Shown: positions 44,417 through 52,011 of the stretch, one piece after another | How positions within the stretch are numbered: position 1 is the first letter of the stretch | Layout: every line of letters starts with the position of its first letter | Origin: Syntrophobacter sp963666995 | GTDB lineage: Bacteria > Desulfobacterota > Syntrophobacteria > Syntrophobacterales > Syntrophobacteraceae | Length of the DNA stretch: 64,000 nt | Direction: 5' to 3' | Assembly: GCA_963666995.1 (NCBI GenBank) | Contig: OY762941.1 | Coordinates: forward strand, 2,170,001-2,234,000 | Notes under the pieces: generated by a model | What the model was told of the DNA's origin: nothing | The model's input: only the letters and a program-made list of their open reading frames with translations | Databases searched by the model: none | Translations under genes and position numbers: made by a program

Positions 44417-45138
44417 CCATGTGCCGTGCTGAACGTGATTTCTCTTTTGAAAAGGCCCAATCGGCCGTTGTGACCCCGGGCGCGCGTGACCTCGCCGTCT
44501 CGCTCGGGCAGGTCGGCCGCTATGCCGGAGGAGCGCGTTATCGCCTGGATGCTTCACAACGGGAGCTTGTCCGCGCCGTCCTGGAAAGAGGCTACCAGCT
44601 TGCGGATCCGGCTTTCGTCTACAACGTTCATGAAGTCACCGCCTTTCCCGAAAGCGGAACGGTCAGGCTCGGGAATGGATTGGCGCTATCCGTGCCCGAA
44701 AGGGAGGGGGAAGCCGGAACGAAGTTTCTCGCGTGCTGCGTCTGCACCATTGGAGGAAGGCTGGAGGAGGCGGTGCGGGAATTGATGTCGGCGGGGGATC
44801 CCCTCGAAGGGCTGTTCCTCGACGCCGCGGGCGTCGCCCTGCTCGAAGCCCTGAGCACGAAGGCCTACGACACCCTGCGAAAGCTTGCCGCAGAACGCCG
44901 GCTTCAAGCCGGTTGCCGGTTCGGACCGGGCTACGGCGAACTCGATCTTTCCCTTCAGAGACAGCTCTTCAGCCTGGTCGACGCTTCGTCTATCGGTGTT
45001 CGGCTGAACGATTCCTGTGTCATGATTCCCGCAAAATCGCTTTCCTTTTTCACGAGATGGACGACTTCCCAGGTCCCTCCGGGCAGCCGCCGCAAATGTG
45101 CGTCCTGCACGCTCACCCATTGCCCCTATCGGGTGTGA
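44413..45138 (+). CDS. Methionine synthase activation-domain-like protein
   Basis: 241 residues if started at TTG 44413 (GGAGG six bases upstream, overlapping the RACE stop), or two fewer from ATG 44419. The C-terminal half has the hallmark of the MetH reactivation domain: RFGPGYGELDLSLQRQLF followed by SSIGVRLNDSCVMIPAKSLSF. In MetH this domain binds SAM and supports reductive methylation of cob(II)alamin. Stand-alone versions accompany corrinoid methyltransferase systems. A cysteine cluster C229-x2-C232-x4-C237 at the extreme C terminus could bind a metal or Fe-S cluster. It is coupled to the RACE gene, so the pair probably maintains a corrinoid protein. Confidence 0.83.
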   Translation: MTMCRAERDFSFEKAQSAVVTPGARDLAVSLGQVGRYAGGARYRLDASQRELVRAVLERGYQLADPAFVYNVHEVTAFPESGTVRLGNGLALSVPEREGEAGTKFLACCVCTIGGRLEEAVRELMSAGDPLEGLFLDAAGVALLEALSTKAYDTLRKLAAERRLQAGCRFGPGYGELDLSLQRQLFSLVDASSIGVRLNDSCVMIPAKSLSFFTRWTTSQVPPGSRRKCASCTLTHCPYRV

Positions 45139-45211
45139 GTACAGGGCATCGGGAAGGGGATATAGGCCGATTCGAGGGGACAGTCACTCAGCTCCCCTTT
45201 CGGGGAACAAC

Positions 45212-45258
45212 TGTCAAGGTTCAGGCATAAGAACCATGCGCTTCCATTGACCTTGACA
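45212..45258. promoter_or_regulatory. Inverted repeat upstream of the DUF1638-hydantoinase fusion gene
   Basis: TGTCAAGGT (45212-45220) and ACCTTGACA (45250-45258) form a perfect 9-bp inverted repeat with a 29-base loop that itself contains GGTTC ... GAACC. It lies about 180 bases upstream of the next gene and about 75 after the previous stop, in a 296-base gap without a gene. An RNA hairpin or operator is possible. It does not look like a cobalamin riboswitch. Confidence 0.4.
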
Positions 45259-45434
45259 CTCCGGCCGGGGTGGTGATAGTCAACCACAGGGTGGAAAACC
45301 GGGTCGCCGGGGAAGTCTCTTTGTGAACGCACCCTCGTTGCCTTCGCCCCGGATGCGGGGGTCGATATTCCATCGGGGAAACGGTGGGGGTGGATATCTC
45401 CCAACGGCGCTCGGAACAAATAAGGACCAATGAA

Positions 45435-48371
45435 ATGCCGACTCAATCCCGCCTGGCCGTTGTCGCCTGCGGCGTGCTGTCTCTCGATCTGCGGAAAACG
45501 GCGCGCGAGTTGGGAATCGAGCCGCACTTCGAGATCCTGCCCGGAGGGTTGCACAACAATCCCGAAGAGCTGCGCCGGAGGGTGCAGCAGGCGGTCGACA
45601 GCCTCTCCCGGGACCGTTCATACCATCGGATCGTCATCGGATACGGCATCTGCGGACGCGGCATGGCCGGCATTCATGCCCGGGAGGTCCCGTTGGCCAT
45701 GCCTCGCGTGCACGATTGCATCGCCCTCTTTCTCGGCAGCGACGCTGCCTACCGCCGCGAGTTCGAGCGATTCCCCGGGACTTTCTACATTTCGGCGGGC
45801 TGGTACGAAGAGAATGTGGAGCCGCTGACCCGGAAGCGCCCCTGCGTGTACATGGGAGACCGCCGGGTCTACTACGACGACCTGGTTCGTGAACGCGGCG
45901 AAGAACAGGCCGGGAAGGCCTTCGATTTCTTCAGCTCCTGGAAGAAAAACTACCAGCGCGCGGCCTTCATCGATACCGGGGTCGGCAGGCCGGATGTGTA
46001 TATCGCTCATACCCGGGAAATGGCTGATAAGAATGGATGGTGTTACGAACGGCTGGAAGGGAGTCGCGCTCTGCTGTCGGAGTTGCTGACGGCAAGGGAG
46101 ACCGGCGACGGTGTCCTGCTGGTCCCTCCCGGCTATTGCACGGTGTTCGATCCCGCGCAACGGGGACTCACAAGCTGTCCTTCAGGCGAGAAAGCGGCGG
46201 GATTGTCGGCATCCGGACCAAGGGTCGAGCGTATTCGCGCCGCGGCCGGGACCGAAACGGGCCGAGCGCGCCTGGGGCTGGGCATAGATGCCGGAGGAAC
46301 GTATACGGACGCGGTCATTCTTGACCTGGGCAGCCGCCGGCTTCTGAGCAAAAGCAAAGCCCTCACGACAAAATTCGATTTTACCGTGGGCATCGGAGAA
46401 TCCCTTGCGGGGCTCGATCCGAATTTGCTGAGTTGCATCGACCTGGTGTCGGTGTCAACCACGCTGGCCACCAATGCCATTGTGGAAGACCAGGGATGCA
46501 AGGTCGGCCTTTTGCTCATGCCGCCGCACGACGGCTTCGACGATCGGGAGATTGCCCATGAACCCAGGGCCGTCATCCGAGGCAGAATGACCATCGGAGG
46601 TGAAGTCGCTCAGCAGATCGATTCGGAGGAAATCCGCGGGACCGTTCGACGCATGATCGGCGGGCAGGACGTCGCCGCCTTTGCCGTTTCGGGTTATGGC
46701 GGATCGGTGAATCCTTCCCTCGAGCTGGAAGTCAAACGAATCGTGCGCGATGAGACGGGGTGCGTTGTGACCTGCGGTCACGAACTGTCTCAACTGCTCG
46801 ATTTCCAGACGCGGGCCCGGACGGCGGTATTGAATGCCCGCATTGTGCCCCTGCTGGTGCGCCTGCTGGAGGACCTGCAGCGAAACCTGGAGCAATTGGG
46901 AATCAACGCGCCCATTATGGTCGTCAAGGGAGACGGCTCCCTCATGAGCGCCGCCATGGCCGTTGAAAGGCCCGTGGAAACGATTTTGTCCGGCCCGGCC
47001 GCCAGCGTCGCAGGGGCACGGTATCTCACCGGCCGCGAGGATGCCCTCGTTGTGGACATGGGCGGAACCACGACGGATACCGCACTCCTGGCAAACGGCG
47101 AGGTCAAGGTGAACGAGAGCGGCTGCCGGGTTCGCGGGATACGCACCCATGTCAAAGCCATGGAAATTCGAACCGCGGGACTCGGCGGCGACAGCCTGAT
47201 CGGCTGTGAGAAAGGCGTTTTCACCATCGGCCCCCGGCGCGTGGCGCCCATGGCATGGCTTGGCGATGCGGCAGCCGATGCCTCCAGTGCCCTTGATTAT
47301 GTCGAAGCCCACCCGCCGCGATTTCGTCTTTCCATGAAGGACGCCCAGTTCCTGACCTTGACCGGGCACAACGCGCAAATCGAGCTTTCGGATGCCGAGA
47401 AGCGAGTGATCGACCTGCTCGGGGAGCGTCCGTACAGCGTTGACGAACTCGCCAAAGCGATGGGCGGCCTCTATCCTTCCCTCCTGCCGCTTCGGCGGCT
47501 GGAAGATGCCTACATCATTCAGCGTTGCGGGTTTACGCCGACGGACCTGCTGCACCGGACCGGGCAATTCACACGATGGAATATGGATTCGGCGGAGAGA
47601 ATCTGTGCGATCCATGCGTGCGCGGCCGGTGTCCCGGTCGAGGAGATGGTTTCCTCACTCGAGGAACGCATCGTGCGAAAGCTCGCCCTGGAACTCATGA
47701 AACGGCAGCTCGACGAGGACGTTCAGACCGACGCCATGGACGATTGCGGCGTGTGCCGGGTCCTGGCGGAGCGCATGCTGGGGAGCCCGGGCAGCGGCTA
47801 CGACGTCCGGTTTAAGCTGAATCGGCCGATCATCGGCATCGGGGCGCCCATCGGTCATTTCCTGCCGGCGGCTGCGGCGCTTCTCGGGACGGAGGCAGTG
47901 CTTCCGGAGCACGTGGACGTGGCCAATGCCGTGGGCGCTGTGACGGGGAAGGTCGTTATCCGCCGCAGCGCATGGATCCGGCCGGATCAGAACGGCGGGT
48001 TCTCCATCGAGGGGCTGCCCGATGCCGCACGATTCGCCGGGATCGATGCAGCCGAGGCCTTTGCCCGGGAGGCATTGATCGCGCGCGTTCGGACCCTCGC
48101 GCGGCTGGCCGGCACCCGTGAGGAAGATATGGAATTGAGGCTGGAAGACCAAACGGCCCGGACGGCGCGAGGCGAGGACCTGTTCCTGGAACGGCGCCTG
48201 ACCGCGCTGCTGGTGGGAGTGCCCACGGCAGGGTCCTTGATCTGTGCGGAAAACGATCCCTTTGAGATGCTTCAAGAAAGATTGAGACCTGATCTGAGCG
48301 ATTCAACGGGAAATGTCGCCCGGAATGGAAAGGCTTCAGCGAGTCACACCAATTTGCGTTCAAGGAAGTAA
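45435..48371 (+). CDS. DUF1638 domain fused to hydantoinase/oxoprolinase-like ASKHA protein
   Basis: 978 residues from ATG 45435 (AAGGA eight bases upstream). Residues about 5-243 match the DUF1638 layout (VACGVL, IGYGICGRG, DCIALFLGS, VPPGYCTVFDP). After a linker, residues from about 279 carry a hydantoinase A/N-methylhydantoinase-type ASKHA ATPase (IDAGGTYTDAVILD; STTLATNAIVEDQG; VDMGGTTTDTALL; PIIGIGAPI). DUF1638 proteins are commonly found with corrinoid methyltransferases, and the RACE pair lies just upstream, so a role in corrinoid activation or C1 metabolism is likely. The last six codons and the TAA lie in a MITE-like repeat copy, so the native C terminus may have been replaced. The single-chain fusion is unusual. 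Confidence 0.82.
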   Translation: MPTQSRLAVVACGVLSLDLRKTARELGIEPHFEILPGGLHNNPEELRRRVQQAVDSLSRDRSYHRIVIGYGICGRGMAGIHAREVPLAMPRVHDCIALFLGSDAAYRREFERFPGTFYISAGWYEENVEPLTRKRPCVYMGDRRVYYDDLVRERGEEQAGKAFDFFSSWKKNYQRAAFIDTGVGRPDVYIAHTREMADKNGWCYERLEGSRALLSELLTARETGDGVLLVPPGYCTVFDPAQRGLTSCPSGEKAAGLSASGPRVERIRAAAGTETGRARLGLGIDAGGTYTDAVILDLGSRRLLSKSKALTTKFDFTVGIGESLAGLDPNLLSCIDLVSVSTTLATNAIVEDQGCKVGLLLMPPHDGFDDREIAHEPRAVIRGRMTIGGEVAQQIDSEEIRGTVRRMIGGQDVAAFAVSGYGGSVNPSLELEVKRIVRDETGCVVTCGHELSQLLDFQTRARTAVLNARIVPLLVRLLEDLQRNLEQLGINAPIMVVKGDGSLMSAAMAVERPVETILSGPAASVAGARYLTGREDALVVDMGGTTTDTALLANGEVKVNESGCRVRGIRTHVKAMEIRTAGLGGDSLIGCEKGVFTIGPRRVAPMAWLGDAAADASSALDYVEAHPPRFRLSMKDAQFLTLTGHNAQIELSDAEKRVIDLLGERPYSVDELAKAMGGLYPSLLPLRRLEDAYIIQRCGFTPTDLLHRTGQFTRWNMDSAERICAIHACAAGVPVEEMVSSLEERIVRKLALELMKRQLDEDVQTDAMDDCGVCRVLAERMLGSPGSGYDVRFKLNRPIIGIGAPIGHFLPAAAALLGTEAVLPEHVDVANAVGAVTGKVVIRRSAWIRPDQNGGFSIEGLPDAARFAGIDAAEAFAREALIARVRTLARLAGTREEDMELRLEDQTARTARGEDLFLERRLTALLVGVPTAGSLICAENDPFEMLQERLRPDLSDSTGNVARNGKASASHTNLRSRK

Positions 48372-48530
48372 CTAACGATGTTTCTCAAGAGCGTGGGGAA
48401 CTGCGTCCCCCACACCCTCACGCCGCTACGCGGCTTTCTGTGGCGCTGCGGCGGCGCCCCGCAAACTGCGGGGCAGTCGCCGCGAGCGCCGGACGCTCGG
48501 CCTCACGCGCCGGCGCGTGGGCCGAAATCG
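48354..48530. mobile_element. MITE-like element, copy C (one end preserved), overlapping the preceding gene's stop
   Basis: The left end TTGCGTTCAAG (48354-48364) is intact, followed by AACGATGTTTCTCAAGAGCG and the same hairpin chain as copy A in reverse orientation, through GGCCGAAATC near 48530. The opposite terminal repeat is missing, so the copy is truncated. It contributes codons and the stop of the upstream gene. The rest of the 48372-48664 gap holds the relic at 48604. Confidence 0.7.
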
Positions 48531-48603
48531 CTTAAATCAGGTAAAAATCGGATCACTCATTTGAACCCTTCACGCCGGGCGGGATGAAATGCGCCCATCA
48601 TGC

Positions 48604-48678
48604 ACTCCGAAGACATTGGAGAGCATGGCGCGCGCCCTGGATGTGCCGGTAAAGGACTTTTTCGATGACTATAAACAG
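48604..48678 (+). pseudogene. XRE-family regulator, 3' remnant
   Basis: In the frame starting at 48604 the sequence reads TPKTLESMARALDVPVKDFF and DDYK. This is typical of the last part of an XRE helix-turn-helix domain (third helix plus the ALxVPxxxFF tail). No upstream helix-turn-helix coding sequence remains: DNA before it is truncated repeat. It overlaps the start of the small lipoprotein gene in another frame. It looks like the scar of a deletion next to MITE copy C. Confidence 0.6.
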
Positions 48679-48970
48679 GTTTGTGCTCAAACTGCTCTTT
48701 TTTGCCGTTGCCTTCACCATGTTGACCGGTTGTGGTTCGATTGATTTTTCCCGCAAATTTGAATTCGGCTCCAATTGGGTGTCCAGGGAAGGCAAGAGCC
48801 GGGAGCAGTTCGAGAAAGACCAGGCTGACTGCAAACGCGGAATCATGGTAACGAGTCCTCCGCCTTTTTCATCCCAAAGCGGTATGGGCAGCGGCAGCGG
48901 CAGTTGGGACATGAGCGACATCAGGGAATTTGAGAATTGTATGCGTGCGAAGGGATGGGACAAAGAGTAG
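48665..48970 (+). CDS. Small lipoprotein
   Basis: 101 residues. AAGGA lies eight bases before ATG 48665. The signal sequence LLFFAVAFTML ends in lipobox LTGC. The mature part contains a Gly/Ser-rich loop (SGMGSGSGSW) and two cysteines (QADCKRG, FENCMRAKGW), which may form a disulfide; this pattern is seen in short outer-membrane lipoproteins of unknown role. The last codons (RAKGWDKE) recur as a relic at 50900-50926, showing that its 3' end was duplicated. Confidence 0.75.
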   Translation: MTINRFVLKLLFFAVAFTMLTGCGSIDFSRKFEFGSNWVSREGKSREQFEKDQADCKRGIMVTSPPPFSSQSGMGSGSGSWDMSDIREFENCMRAKGWDKE

Positions 48971-49112
48971 ACGGTTTCCATCCGGAAACGAACGCCGGGG
49001 TTAAGGCATTTCATCATTTCCGCTACTGCTTGCGGGAATGTCCACCGTCACCGATCGAAGGACGGCGCCGATATCCCTCATTCCGGACAGAACCCCGACG
49101 ACTTCAATGCCG
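48943..49112. repeat. Direct repeat, left copy, around lipoprotein 3' end
   Basis: This 170-base stretch recurs at 50899-51067 in the same orientation with roughly four fifths identity by eye. It covers the last codons of the lipoprotein, an intergenic part containing TACTGCTTGCGGGAA, and a block that encodes (minus strand) a ParE C-terminal fragment. The 1.8 kb between the copies carries the dehydrogenase gene and higBA. Confidence 0.75.
49058..49111 (-). pseudogene. parE C-terminal remnant
   Basis: Minus-strand reading gives GIEVVGVLSGMRDIGAVL, matching the end of the intact ParE-type toxin at 51010-51297 (GIEVVRVLSGMRDTDAVF). The frame is different from the dehydrogenase gene, whose last codons run into this relic. 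No toxin N terminus remains. Confidence 0.7.
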
Positions 49113-50058
49113 TTTCATTCACACAGTACATGGGCACTTTGCCGCCCTTCACGCGCAGGATATTGTCGGCAATAATTCTCGCTAATCCGTCGTAATTCTG
49201 TGCCGTCACTCCGGCGATGTGTGGAGTTGCAACAACGTTCGGCAGGGTGAGAATCGGACTCTTTGGATCCAGGGGTTCCTGTACGTACACATCCAGCCCC
49301 GCGCCGGCAATCTCGCCGGTCCGCAGTGCTTCCACAAGATCCGCTTCATCGATCACCGGTCCCCGTGAAACATTGATTACGAAAGCTGAAGGTTTCATCG
49401 CGCGGAAGAGGTCCCGGTTGAATAAGCCTCTCGTCTGATCGTTCAGAGCAATGGTTGAAATGACGAAATCGGCGGAAGACGCCATCTCGTGGAGCCGGGA
49501 CATATTCCCGGCGCCAACCAGGCCGATGTCCACTTCCGTTTCAAGGTCCGCGGTACGCCGCACCGCCTGCACGTTCATCCCGAGCGCCGCCAGTTTCCGG
49601 GCCAGGGCTTTGCCGACTTTTCCCAGTCCCACGATGAGAGCGGTGCCGCCTCCCAGGGCCTGCCCCATCGGAGTCCCCCAGAGACCCTGACGGAAAGCGC
49701 TGAAACATTCGTGTATGCGCCTGGCAACGGCAAGCATCAGGAAGAGAGCGTGTTCGGCCGTGGAATCGGCGTTGGCGGTGGCATCGCCGGGGACGTTGCA
49801 AACCATGATGCCGTGAGCGGTCGCTGCACCGATATCGACGCCTTCGAGCCCCACCCCCCATTGGTGGATCAACTTCGCAGCAGTGCCTCCGATCAATTCG
49901 GGTTCCAACCTGTGCATCATGGGAATGAGAACGTCGGCATCGATGCCGAGCCTGGCCACATCTTCTCCCGCGCAACTGAAAAGGTCATCGTCGGGCAGGA
50001 GCGCTTTCAACAATTCAAGAGCCTTGGGAAAGGCCTTGCCGCAAAAGAGGATCTTCAT
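49078..50058 (-). CDS. D-2-hydroxyacid dehydrogenase (phosphoglycerate dehydrogenase-like)
   Basis: 326 residues. The NAD-binding fingerprint ALIVGLGKVGKALA is present, with catalytic Arg in INVSRGPVIDE, Glu in DVYVQEP and His in TPHIAGVT, so the family active site is complete. No ACT domain, hence not a regulated SerA. GGAGG lies seven bases before ATG 50058. The substrate could be glyoxylate, hydroxypyruvate or another 2-oxo acid. The final codons overlap a ParE relic, so its original C terminus may have been altered by recombination between the flanking direct repeats. Confidence 0.88.
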   Translation of the reverse strand: MKILFCGKAFPKALELLKALLPDDDLFSCAGEDVARLGIDADVLIPMMHRLEPELIGGTAAKLIHQWGVGLEGVDIGAATAHGIMVCNVPGDATANADSTAEHALFLMLAVARRIHECFSAFRQGLWGTPMGQALGGGTALIVGLGKVGKALARKLAALGMNVQAVRRTADLETEVDIGLVGAGNMSRLHEMASSADFVISTIALNDQTRGLFNRDLFRAMKPSAFVINVSRGPVIDEADLVEALRTGEIAGAGLDVYVQEPLDPKSPILTLPNVVATPHIAGVTAQNYDGLARIIADNILRVKGGKVPMYCVNETALKSSGFCPE

Positions 50059-50170
50059 GCCGTCGCCTCCGGTCTATTGGGTCCATGGGGCAATTCGAGT
50101 CGTTCTGCCTCCGTGGTGGGTTATCCAAGCGACAATGTTGTTGAGTCAGGTGTTTTCGGTCATTCGCGAG

Positions 50171-50461
50171 TCAGGCTACCTTTGGGGTCAGTCGCTCAAC
50201 GACAATGCCCGAAGCACGCTTGCGCATCTGCGCCAAGTCGTAATTCATCTGCATTCGGAGCCACGTATCCGCCGTACTGCCGAAAGCCTTTTCGAAACGG
50301 ATCGCCATTTCCGGAGTGACATGACTGCGCCCGGCAATGACGTTGTGGAGCTGCTGGCGCGTGATGCCCAGCCCCTTGGCGGCTTCCGCAACACTCAAAC
50401 CAAGGTCGTCAAGGCACTCTTTGACGAGCCGGCCGGGATGCACAGGGTTTTTCATCTCCAT
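50171..50461 (-). CDS. higA: HigA-type antitoxin (XRE helix-turn-helix)
   Basis: 96 residues from ATG 50461. The helix-turn-helix (GLSVAEAAKGLGITRQQLHNVIAGRSHVTPE split over two helices) and the motif FGSTADTWLRMQMNYDL are diagnostic of HigA/VapI antitoxins. GGAGG lies just upstream. It should bind HigB and repress its own promoter. The cognate toxin gene immediately upstream is frameshifted (50475-50749), so the antitoxin appears orphaned. Confidence 0.88.
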   Translation of the reverse strand: MEMKNPVHPGRLVKECLDDLGLSVAEAAKGLGITRQQLHNVIAGRSHVTPEMAIRFEKAFGSTADTWLRMQMNYDLAQMRKRASGIVVERLTPKVA

Positions 50462-50474
50462 GGTTTTGCCTCCT

Positions 50475-50749
50475 TCAATGATAATCGACAAAATCCACGT
50501 CGAAAGCGTCGCCATCTTCAAACCGGAAAATGACCCGCCAATTCGCGCGGACAGTCACTGAGAAAAAGCCTTTCAGCTCCCCAAGGGATGCAGGCGGAAA
50601 GTCGGCAGGTACATGCCTTCGATCTCCTGCGCGGCATGGAGGGTCGAGAGAATGACCCTGATCCGCGTCAGCATGTCGGGCGGCAATTTACTGCCGTCAT
50701 CTTCCTCGAATAGCCGCCGCAATCCTTTATGTTGAAAGGTCCTTATCAT
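50475..50749 (-). pseudogene. higB: higB toxin gene, frameshifted
   Basis: From ATG 50749 the frame reads MIRTFQHKGLRRLFEEDDGS to TFRLHPLGS and stops at 50573. The expected continuation, ELKGFFSVTVRANWRVIFRF and DFVDYH with its own stop at 50475, is in the next frame. Compared with the usual HigB ending HPLKGDLKGFWSV, about four bases seem to be missing near 50576-50586. The two halves together give a normal-length RelE-fold HigB that would cleave ribosome-bound mRNA, but as read the toxin is broken. It directly precedes higA, the normal order. Confidence 0.82.
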
Positions 50750-50850
50750 GAGCAGTATTGTAAAATGTAAAATTACATTTTACAAGCCCTTTCTCACGAT
50801 GTCACCGCTTTGTTTAGTGTTCGGATTCAAGAAAGTCGCGCAAACCAGCT

Positions 50851-50875
50851 CTGGGCCTTGGTTGTGGGTTTTAAC
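50851..50875. repeat. 25-base motif upstream of the higBA locus (repeated upstream of parDE)
   Basis: A 25-base block beginning CTGGGCCTTGGTTG and ending GGGTTTTAAC recurs at 51711-51735 with two differences. Each copy lies about 100-150 bases upstream of the start of a minus-strand toxin-antitoxin locus. Weak similarity extends about 40 bases to the left. I checked it against integron attC core sites and it does not fit. Confidence 0.5.
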
Positions 50876-50898
50876 AGCAAACAGGATAATCGATCATG

Positions 50899-51067
50899 GC
50901 GTGCGAAGGGATGGGTCAAGGAGTAAACGGCTTCCGTTGGCCGAGCAAACGAGCGCCGGGTTTAAGGGCGTTCCTCATTTCCTTTACTGCTTGCGGGAAC
51001 GCTCACCGATCAAAAGACGGCGTCGGTATCCCTCATTCCGGACAGAACCCTGACAACCTCAATGCCG
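50899..51067. repeat. Direct repeat, right copy, with lipoprotein 3' relic
   Basis: Counterpart of 48943-49112. At 50900-50926 the codons RAKGWVKE-stop repeat the end of the small lipoprotein at 48665-48970; no other part of that gene is here. The right end runs into the 3' end of the intact parE gene. The region 50750-51009 holds no other gene. Confidence 0.72.
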
Positions 51068-51297
51068 TCCTCAATTGGCAGGTAGAAAATCAGATAATTG
51101 CCGACTGCGAGACTTCGCAAGGCCGGTATAATCTCTTTCCGGCTTATGCCCATGCCTGGAAATTGAGCAAGCGCCTGACATCGTTCCTCAATCTTGTCGA
51201 GGAACCGGTCCGCATTGTCCGGATTGTCCTGGGCTATGTACCACCAGATTTCATCAAGGTCGGTTTCCGCTTGGGGACGCTTAAGGACTTGCGGCAT
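51010..51297 (-). CDS. parE: ParE/RelE-type toxin
   Basis: 95 residues of the RelE/ParE fold: LKRPQAETDLDEIWWYIAQDNPDNADRFL is split into the typical first two helices. The Arg/Tyr-containing strands LAVGNYLIFYLPIEDGIEVVRVLSG follow. ParE toxins inhibit gyrase, RelE toxins cleave mRNA; the ParD-type partner favours ParE. Its start overlaps the antitoxin stop (TGATG). The C-terminal coding sequence is duplicated as a relic at 49058-49111. Confidence 0.85.
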   Translation of the reverse strand: MPQVLKRPQAETDLDEIWWYIAQDNPDNADRFLDKIEERCQALAQFPGMGISRKEIIPALRSLAVGNYLIFYLPIEDGIEVVRVLSGMRDTDAVF

Positions 51298-51563
51298 CAG
51301 GACTTTACCCCCTTTTTTTCGGCGGCAAGGCGTTTGCGGCCACGTGCCTTGATTGCACCAATATCCAGGGGTGTCGGCTCTCCGCTCTCAATACCCTTCC
51401 TGATTTCCGCCCTCAACTCTTCCAGACGCATGGCATGAAGGCGATCCCGTTCATCGAGAAGGCGCAGGGCTTCGCGCATGACTTCGCTTGCGGAGCCATA
51501 AAGGCCGCTTTCCACTTTCTTTTTGACCAACTCTTCGAGCTGTGGCGTAAGTGAAACGTTCAT
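51297..51563 (-). CDS. parD: ParD-type antitoxin
   Basis: 88 residues from ATG 51563 (MNVSLTPQLEELVKKKVES), a ribbon-helix-helix N terminus with the SASEVMREALRLLDERD helix typical of ParD; the frame opens at 51587 with eight extra residues. The C-terminal tail is charged and probably disordered until bound to the toxin. It is first in a two-gene operon with the toxin and likely represses it. Confidence 0.86.
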   Translation of the reverse strand: MNVSLTPQLEELVKKKVESGLYGSASEVMREALRLLDERDRLHAMRLEELRAEIRKGIESGEPTPLDIGAIKARGRKRLAAEKKGVKS

Positions 51564-52011
51564 GGTATCGGCTCCTCTCTTTGGCATCCATGATAATAAC
51601 AGAGTTTGACATTTGTTGTTATTGTATAACCGAGTAAGCCGGAAGGCCAGCTTTTTCCGGCCTCATCGTTTTGTTCAATGCTTTGGTCCAGGGAAGACGC
51701 TAAACCCTCGCTGGGCCTTGATTGCGGGTTTTAACGCAGAGAGAGCTGAGGTGACGAGCATTCGACGGCGCAAAGACTCACCTTGAGTAACCGGGGGGTG
51801 CAACTGCCCATTGGGAAAGCGGCTGCAAAGTCCGAGCATTTGGAGCGAGGTTTGGGTACAGATTCACTGCGTGACATTGAGGCTAACTAGTGCTATCCAG
51901 TAAAGAATCACGGATAGTGATTTCATTCGGTGAAATGCTGGAGGGGTTCGGCTATCCTCAAGTCCCAGGCAACAAACCTGAGTCAAGTTGATTGGTGGGC
52001 AGATTGTTCCC
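51564..52011. other. Divergent intergenic region before the second restriction operon
   Basis: About 450 bases without a supported gene. It contains the second copy of the 25-base motif (51711-51735). A short open stretch at about 51917-51990 (VISFGEMLEGFGYPQVPGNK, then stop) may be a relic but has no start or match that I recognise. Promoters for parDE and for hsdR must lie here. Confidence 0.4.

Noticed and set aside
45139..45434. Cobalamin riboswitch before the corrinoid-related fusion gene
   Set aside because: I found only a simple inverted repeat and no B12-box-like conserved segment.
50851..51735. Integron-type attC sites around the toxin-antitoxin loci
   Set aside because: The repeated 25-base block lacks paired R/L core sites (GTTRRRY / RYYYAAC in inverted arrangement) and no integrase is present.
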